Below are positions 28,401 to 32,262 of a DNA stretch of 32,262 bases, piece after piece. The translations under genes were made by a program, and so were the position numbers. Origin of the DNA: Erythrobacter sanguineus (GTDB taxonomy: Bacteria > Pseudomonadota > Alphaproteobacteria > Sphingomonadales > Sphingomonadaceae). Under the pieces are notes generated by a model. It was not told the DNA's origin and did no database searches. It saw only the letters and a list, made by a program, of their open reading frames with translations. Positions within the stretch are counted from its first letter, which is position 1, and every line of letters begins with the position of its first letter. The stretch spans positions 1-32,262 of the forward strand of contig CAMCUB010000035.1 in assembly GCA_945878845.1 (NCBI GenBank), given 5' to 3'.

Positions 28401-28424
28401 AAGGGCGGCTCACGGGCCGACCTT
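28401..28424. terminator. Imperfect hairpin, probable terminator between convergent genes
   Basis: The stem AAGG-CGGC pairs with GCCG-CCTT with one G/A mismatch (28405/28420) and a 6-nt loop. CTTGTTTCT follows. It lies between the cytochrome c stop (28376) and the rlmE stop (28432). The T-run is interrupted, so its efficiency is uncertain. Confidence 0.5.
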
Positions 28425-28431
28425 CTTGTTT

Positions 28432-29091
28432 CTAACCCTTGAACCCCTGAGCGATCACATACCACTCCGACGAGCCCTTGCGGCTTGCCGGGGGCTTGGC
28501 GTGCTTGACGGTGGTGAAGTGCTTTTTCAGCAGCGCCAGCAGGTCGCTATCGGTCCCGCCCGCCAGCACCTTGGCGACGAAGCCGCCGCCCGGTGCAAGG
28601 TTCTCGACCGCAAACCACGCCGCCGCCTCGACCAGACCCATGGTGCGCAGGTGATCGGTCTGCTTGTGGCCAACGGTGTTCGCGGCCATGTCGGAGATGA
28701 CCAGATCGGGCGGCCCGCCCAAGGCCTCGGCCAACGCCGCAGGAGCCTCATCGGCCATGAAATCCATCTGGAAGATGGTGACGCCATCAAGCGGCTCGAC
28801 GGCTAACAAGTCGATCCCCACGACCTCGGCCTTGGGCGATTTCTGGCGCACCACCTGCGCCCAGCCGCCCGGCGCGATGCCGAGATCGACCACCCGGGCC
28901 GCGCCCTTGAGCAATCCGAACTTCTCGTCCAACTCGATCAGCTTGTAGGCCGCGCGGCTGCGATAGCCGTCAGCCTTGGCCTGCCGCACATAGGGGTCGT
29001 TAAGCTGGCGCTCGAGCCAGCGCACCTGGCTCGCGGTGCGGCCCTTGGCGGTCTTGACCCGCTTGCTCGGTTCCTTGCTGCCGCGGGTCAT
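28432..29091 (-). CDS. rlmE: 23S rRNA (uridine-2'-O-)methyltransferase RlmE (FtsJ/RrmJ)
   Basis: RlmE methylates the 2'-OH of a uridine in the 23S rRNA A-loop (U2552 in E. coli) using SAM, a late ribosome assembly step. The 219-residue product has the SAM motif DLGIAPGGWAQV (69-80) and the K-D-K-E catalytic tetrad at Lys50 (SRAAYKL), Asp134 (SDMAANTVGH), Lys174 (AKVLAGG) and Glu209 (SEWYVIAQGF). The first 20 residues are basic and probably disordered. The start at 29091 forms an ATGA overlap with the stop of the ppx/gppA gene. A longer frame to 29241 is antisense-like Arg-rich sequence. Confidence 0.96.
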   Translation of the reverse strand: MTRGSKEPSKRVKTAKGRTASQVRWLERQLNDPYVRQAKADGYRSRAAYKLIELDEKFGLLKGAARVVDLGIAPGGWAQVVRQKSPKAEVVGIDLLAVEPLDGVTIFQMDFMADEAPAALAEALGGPPDLVISDMAANTVGHKQTDHLRTMGLVEAAAWFAVENLAPGGGFVAKVLAGGTDSDLLALLKKHFTTVKHAKPPASRKGSSEWYVIAQGFKG

Positions 29092-30404
29092 CGTCCCGCG
29101 CCCTCGGAACCCTTGCCGCCGCGCTGCTGGTTCTTGAGCGCCTTCAACGAGCGTTCCGACTGGCGCTCGGACGCCATGATGCTCCTGAGGATCCCCTCGC
29201 GAATCCCGCGGTCGGCCACGCCCAGCCGGCGCGCGGGCCACAGGTCGAGAATCGCCTCGAGAATCGCGCAGCCTGCCACCACCAGATCGGCGCGGTCCTG
29301 GCCGATACAGGGCAGGGTCGCGCGCTCGAACGGGGTCATCACGCTGAGCCGCGCGCTGATCTCGCGCATCTCGGGCGCGGGCACGATCAACCCGTCGACC
29401 GCCTTGCGGTCATAGCTCGGCAGTTCGAGATAGAGGCTGGCGAGCGTCGTCACCGTGCCGCTGGTGCCGAGCAGGCGGATATCGGGATGCTGCGCGGCGC
29501 CTGTGACCCGCGCGGCGAAGGGCGCGAAGCTTTCCGAGACCATCTCCCGCATCCGCGCGAAGCGGGCGATGCGCGCCGCCTCGCTGTCCTCGCTGCGGCC
29601 GACCGTGTCGGTGAGGCTTACCACGCCCCACGGCACGCTCTGCCAGTCGAGGATGCGCGGCACGCGGCTTCCCTCGGCACTGGATTCGACCAGCACGAGT
29701 TCGGTCGAGCCCCCGCCGATGTCGAAGATCACCGCAGGCCCGTCACCGGATTCGAGCAGGATGTGGCAGCCCAGCACTGCGAGGCGCGCCTCTTCCTCGG
29801 CGCTGATGATGTCCAGTGCGATGCCGGTCTCGCGCCGCACGCGCTCGATGAATTCGGGGCCATTGGTGGCGCGCCGGCACGCCTCGGTCGCGACCGAGCG
29901 GGCGAGGCGCACATTGCGGCGCTGGAGCTTGTCGGCGCAGATGGTGAGCGCCCCCAGCGTGCGCTCCATCGCCGCATCCGACAATCGCCCGGTGGTCGCG
30001 AGCCCCTCGCCAAGCTTCACCACCCGGCTGAAGGCGTCGATCACGGTGAAATCGCGGCCCGAGGGGCGCGCGATCAGCAGCCGGCAATTGTTGGTGCCAA
30101 GGTCGAGCGCAGCATAGGCCTCGCCATGCGCGATGCTGCGGACCGCGCCGATATCGGCGAGATCGGGCCGGGCGCGCGCAGGCTTGGCGCCTGCATTCTT
30201 GCCCGCCGCTTTCTTGTCAGTGGCACGCACCGGCCGGCGCGCTTCGCTGCCAGCCGCCTTGGCGCGGGGCTCCCGGCCGCCGCCAGAGCTGCGTGAATCG
30301 GGCTGAGGGGGGCGCTTGTAGCGGAAATCGGCTACCTTGCCGGACTTGCCGCCCCGGTTTTTCCCAGCACTTCTATTCCTGTCCGGCGGGAGTGTTTCCG
30401 CCAT
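29088..30404 (-). CDS. ppx: Ppx/GppA exopolyphosphatase-family phosphatase
   Basis: A phosphatase of the ASKHA fold acting on polyphosphate or pppGpp. The two activities cannot be told apart here. From about residue 95 the catalytic domain shows DLGTNNCRLLIA (101-112, phosphate loop), the Glu-bearing ISAEEEARLAVLG, and the FDIGGGSTELVL nucleotide-binding turn. Length after that point is normal for the short alphaproteobacterial form, with no HD domain. The first 90 residues are Lys/Arg/Gly/Pro-rich and look disordered, an extension that could bind RNA or polyphosphate. The start at 30404 is the first Met. Internal starts would remove the tail, so the exact N-terminus is uncertain. It is coupled to rlmE by ATGA, linking stress-nucleotide metabolism with ribosome modification. 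Confidence 0.9.
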   Translation of the reverse strand: MAETLPPDRNRSAGKNRGGKSGKVADFRYKRPPQPDSRSSGGGREPRAKAAGSEARRPVRATDKKAAGKNAGAKPARARPDLADIGAVRSIAHGEAYAALDLGTNNCRLLIARPSGRDFTVIDAFSRVVKLGEGLATTGRLSDAAMERTLGALTICADKLQRRNVRLARSVATEACRRATNGPEFIERVRRETGIALDIISAEEEARLAVLGCHILLESGDGPAVIFDIGGGSTELVLVESSAEGSRVPRILDWQSVPWGVVSLTDTVGRSEDSEAARIARFARMREMVSESFAPFAARVTGAAQHPDIRLLGTSGTVTTLASLYLELPSYDRKAVDGLIVPAPEMREISARLSVMTPFERATLPCIGQDRADLVVAGCAILEAILDLWPARRLGVADRGIREGILRSIMASERQSERSLKALKNQQRGGKGSEGAGR

Positions 30405-30516
30405 TTTCGCAATACTTTCATATCACCGCGCGCATAAACCTCCACGCACGCAGCACTTGGGAAGCAAGTTATCGCAAGGGCGTGAGACAAGCAAGCAGCC
30501 AGCACCACGTGGGTGC

Positions 30517-30545
30517 TTGACCTAAGCGCGCCACGAAACTAGGGA
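30517..30545 (+). promoter_or_regulatory. Candidate promoter of tRNA-Gln
   Basis: TTGACC (30517-30522), a 17-nt spacer and TAGGGA (30540-30545) lie 45 bp before the tRNA. The -35 box is good and the -10 box weak. Transcription would begin near 30552. It is inferred from consensus matching only. Confidence 0.35.
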
Positions 30546-30590
30546 GCGCGCTCGCCGAAGCCGCCGGAAGGCCGTGCGGCGCATGGCCAA

Positions 30591-30664
30591 TGCCCCGTCC
30601 TCTAATGGTAAGAGAGCGGACTCTGACTCCGTCAATCAAGGTTCGAATCCTTGCGGGGCATCCA
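30591..30664 (+). tRNA. tRNA-Gln (anticodon CTG), CCA encoded
   Basis: The acceptor stem TGCCCCG pairs fully with CGGGGCA (30654-30660). The anticodon arm GCGGA-CTCTGAC-TCCGT gives a seven-base loop with CTG at positions 34-36, reading CAG. The T-arm carries GGTTCGAATCC. The discriminator T (30661) and CCA (30662-30664) are encoded. The D-arm contains TAATGGTA. This gene marks the border between the ordinary chromosomal genes to its left and the decayed accessory DNA to its right. Confidence 0.96.
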
Positions 30665-30989
30665 GCCACGTGACGGCCCAAGCTAAGTATATTGGGCGTC
30701 CCAAACTAATTTCCGGCGCGCGACCCAAACGCTGAAGCGCGACCTGAAATAGCGCTGTCGTTCGGGGCGAACTGCCACGAGGTCGGCCTAGATGCGGATC
30801 TATGAGCTGCCTGCGTTGGCTCGTTTTCTCGACAATCAAGATTGAGCCGCGCTCGTTGGGAGCCGAGGGTCCTAACTTTGAACTCTATCTGCCCGGCCAC
30901 CTCTCACCGCGGAAAGACGCGGCTTTCGGGGATTTAGAATGTACCGGACTCGAATAATCGCAGCTCAGCGTCTCCGTAGTGTATCCTGA
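30665..30989. other. Gene-free stretch after tRNA-Gln, less GC-rich
   Basis: I find no convincing gene here. Base composition is visibly more balanced than in the rest of the window. The stretch holds a small palindrome, TTGGG-CGT-CCCAA at 30692-30704, and the overlapping partial repeats GGAAAG/CTTTC around 30911-30928. Short open frames on the minus strand, including one reading through the tRNA, have no protein-like composition. The stretch is best seen as scar sequence between the tRNA and the accessory genes. Confidence 0.6.
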
Positions 30990-31181
30990 AGCCACGAGCG
31001 TGGTCAGTGGGAAAGCTGGTTCTTCGGAGCCCATCCTGCCGGCGACACCATGCCGCTGATCCCCAACCTCTTTGCAGACGACAAGGATCCCCGCTAGACG
31101 CGCTTCAAGGCCAGCGGCCTGTCCGAGTGGCCGCCCAAGCTCGACCCGAACGCCGCCGACCCGACGGCACCGCTTTCCTGA
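30990..31181 (+). pseudogene. Decayed coding fragment with an internal stop codon
   Basis: One frame reads SHERGQWESWFFGAHPAG, then DTMPLIPNLFADDKDPR, a TAG at 31095-31097, then TRFKASGLSEWPPKLDP, ending in TGA at 31179-31181. The third codon positions are overwhelmingly G or C both before and after the TAG, and the residues look like a soluble protein, so this was probably a real gene's 3' part that has lost its 5' end and gained a nonsense mutation. TAG could be a mutated TAC or CAG. I do not recognise the family. The other frames give only Arg/Pro-rich shadows. Confidence 0.45.
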
Positions 31182-31194
31182 GGGGGGAAGGTGG

Positions 31195-31236
31195 GGGACT
31201 GTGGCCCTCGGTTTGGCCGCCCAGGGTCACAGTCCC
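31195..31236. other. Long hairpin upstream of the DUF4268-like gene
   Basis: The arms GGGACTGTGGCCCT (31195-31208) and AGGGTCACAGTCCC (31223-31236) pair over 14 positions, with a single G-T wobble and a 14-nt loop. No T-run follows, so it is not a typical terminator. It lies 86 bp before the next gene and could be a 5' regulatory structure, a remnant of a mobile-element end, or a terminator-like scar of the decayed gene just before it. Confidence 0.55.
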
Positions 31237-31322
31237 ATTCTCATGATCGGGACGACCGCAAGGCTCTGGGCAGGGGCCTGTTTTTCGCGCTATCTGGTCC
31301 TTCGCAACAGGAAGCAGAGCCG

Positions 31323-31952
31323 ATGACGAGCGAAACACTCTTCGGAACACTGGTCGATGTGCCGCTGCGAGAGGCCTGGGCCCATGAGGCACATCGCTTC
31401 ACCCCCTGGCTCGCCGCCAACCTCGACCGCCTGTCGCAGGCCATCGGCATCCCGCTGGAGCTTACCGGCACCGAAGCGCGGGTCGGCACCTTCAGCGCCG
31501 ATATCCTCGCCCGCAATCCCGCTGACGACAGCGTGGTCCTGATCGAGAACCAGCTCGAAGGCTCCGATCATACGCATCTCTGCCAGATCATGACCTATCT
31601 CGCTGGCCTCGAGACCCACACCATGATCTGGGTCGCCCCCAACTTCCGCGACGAGCATCTCTCCGCAATTCGCTGGCTCAACGAGCACACGGTTGATCCG
31701 TTCGCTTTCTTCGCCGTTCGCGTGCGGGTGGTGAAGGTCGGGGAGTCGCCCCTGGCACCGCTGTTCGAGGTGGTTGAGCGGCCGAACAACTGGGACCGCC
31801 AGGTGGCGCAGCAGAAGCGGGAGGTCGAAGGACACCTCAGTGATCTCGGCCAGCACCGGCGCGAGTTCTGGACGCATTTCTGCAGCCGACACCCGGTTTA
31901 CGGGAAGCCGGCCGCAACCAGTTCGATGTGGGCAACTCTGCCAGTGGTCTGA
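31323..31952 (+). CDS. DUF4268-type nuclease-like protein, 3' end cut off by an insertion sequence
   Basis: A 209-residue remnant of a protein I place near the DUF4268 family, cytoplasmic and usually longer. The N-terminal half has a PD-(D/E)XK-like core: Asp60 in FSADILAR, then ENQ (75-77) in VVLIENQLE, followed by SDHTHLCQIMTYLAGL and WVAPNFRDEHLSAIRWLN. Homologues as I recall them continue past FWTHFCSRHP for about another hundred residues. Here the frame stops at a TGA (31950-31952) that coincides with the likely left end of an IS3-type element. The ATG at 31323 follows AGGAAG at suitable spacing. Proteins of this kind often occur in defence or mobile islands. The function is unproven, and the truncated form is probably inactive or altered. 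Confidence 0.7.
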   Translation: MTSETLFGTLVDVPLREAWAHEAHRFTPWLAANLDRLSQAIGIPLELTGTEARVGTFSADILARNPADDSVVLIENQLEGSDHTHLCQIMTYLAGLETHTMIWVAPNFRDEHLSAIRWLNEHTVDPFAFFAVRVRVVKVGESPLAPLFEVVERPNNWDRQVAQQKREVEGHLSDLGQHRREFWTHFCSRHPVYGKPAATSSMWATLPVV

Positions 31953-32262
31953 GCCCGTAGATTTCCTCTAGGTTTGAGTAGAGTCCGGCCCATGAAGGAG
32001 TCGGATGGATATGAAGCGGAGCAGGTTCAGCGAGGAGCAGATCATCGCGGTGTTGAAGGAGCAGGAGGCCGGCATGGCGACGGCGGATGTGTGCCGCCGC
32101 CACGGGATCAGCCCAGCGACGTTTTACAAGTGGAAGGCCAAGTATGGCGGCCTGGAGGTGTCCGATGCCCGACGGCTGCGGTCGCTGGAGGAGGAGAACG
32201 CTCGGCTGAAGCGTCTCCTGGCTGACGCCATGCTCGATAACGCGATGCTCAAGGAGATCAGC
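31950..32262 (+). mobile_element. IS3-family insertion sequence, left part (runs off the window)
   Basis: The sequence from about 31950 begins TGAGCCCGTAGATTTC, starting with TG as IS3 elements do, and leads after some 55 bp into an OrfA transposase gene. The left boundary is placed at the TGA that ends the truncated DUF4268-like frame. It is inferred, because the right end and the target duplication lie outside the window. Confidence 0.7.
32005..32262 (+). CDS. IS3-family transposase OrfA, partial at the 3' edge
   Basis: The first 86 codons of an OrfA of the IS407-like branch of IS3. It opens [20 protein letters not shown], then shows a helix-turn-helix ([21 protein letters not shown]) that binds the element's ends. 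A leucine-zipper-like coiled coil follows ([21 protein letters not shown]), ending at MLKEIS at the window edge. OrfB, with the DDE catalytic domain, should follow by -1 frameshifting but is outside. The start at 32005 has an AAGGAG ribosome-binding site five bases upstream. A nearby ATG at 32011 is in frame and also possible. Confidence 0.93.
   Translation, partial: MDMKRSRFSEEQIIAVLKEQEAGMATADVCRRHGISPATFYKWKAKYGGLEVSDARRLRSLEEENARLKRLLADAMLDNAMLKEIS

Noticed and set aside
30636..30839. Minus-strand frame ending APQGFEP through tRNA-Gln
   Set aside because: It overlaps a clear tRNA in antisense, a frequent annotation artefact.

Overview
This GC-rich window (visibly about two thirds G+C, codon third positions almost all G or C) reads as the chromosome of an alphaproteobacterium of the Sphingomonadales, most likely Erythrobacteraceae. 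That placement is my inference from protein flavour (RuvA/RuvB, AcnA, IspG, a membrane-anchored cytochrome c, a DUF4350/DUF4129/MoxR cluster) and from a short intergenic hairpin repeat that I associate with this group. It was not tested by a search.

Layout. 1-1873: the end of ruvA and all of ruvB, separated by an antisense GIY-YIG nuclease-domain gene bracketed by two inverted copies of a 27-bp hairpin repeat. 2113-3513: a secreted, extremely Ser/Gly-rich protein with a PEP-CTERM-like C-terminus, followed by a strong bidirectional terminator. 3586-6770: acnA and a rhodanese lipoprotein (minus strand). 6898-10583: an EamA exporter, two L,D-transpeptidase-type proteins of different families, and a small membrane protein. 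10663-15544: a tight minus-strand run ispG - thioredoxin-like lipoprotein - mntP - histone-deacetylase-like hydrolase - flavin monooxygenase-like oxidoreductase. 15662-19158: an alpha/beta hydrolase, an SDR, a GNAT acetyltransferase and a secreted isoaspartyl peptidase. 19198-26579: a seven-gene minus-strand operon DUF4129 - DUF4350 - MoxR - DUF58 - SpoIIM-like - RDD - class A beta-lactamase; five of its six junctions are ATGA overlaps and the sixth has a 1-nt gap. 26664-30404: prephenate dehydratase, cytochrome c, rlmE and a Ppx/GppA phosphatase. 30591-30664: tRNA-Gln(CTG).

Beyond the tRNA the character changes. About 660 bp hold no intact gene, only a decayed coding fragment and hairpins. 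Then come a DUF4268-type nuclease-like gene whose 3' end is cut off, and an IS3-family element that runs off the window. This looks like the edge of an accessory region next to a tRNA gene.

The most interesting item is the ruvA/ruvB module. A lone GIY-YIG nuclease gene is framed by two palindromic repeats that differ at three positions, two of which are a compensatory base-pair swap in the stem. The gene's stop codon lies inside one repeat. By analogy with REP/RAYT systems, this could be a repeat-plus-nuclease element that has settled inside the ruvAB operon. The second notable item is a class A beta-lactamase translationally coupled to a MoxR/DUF58 envelope operon.
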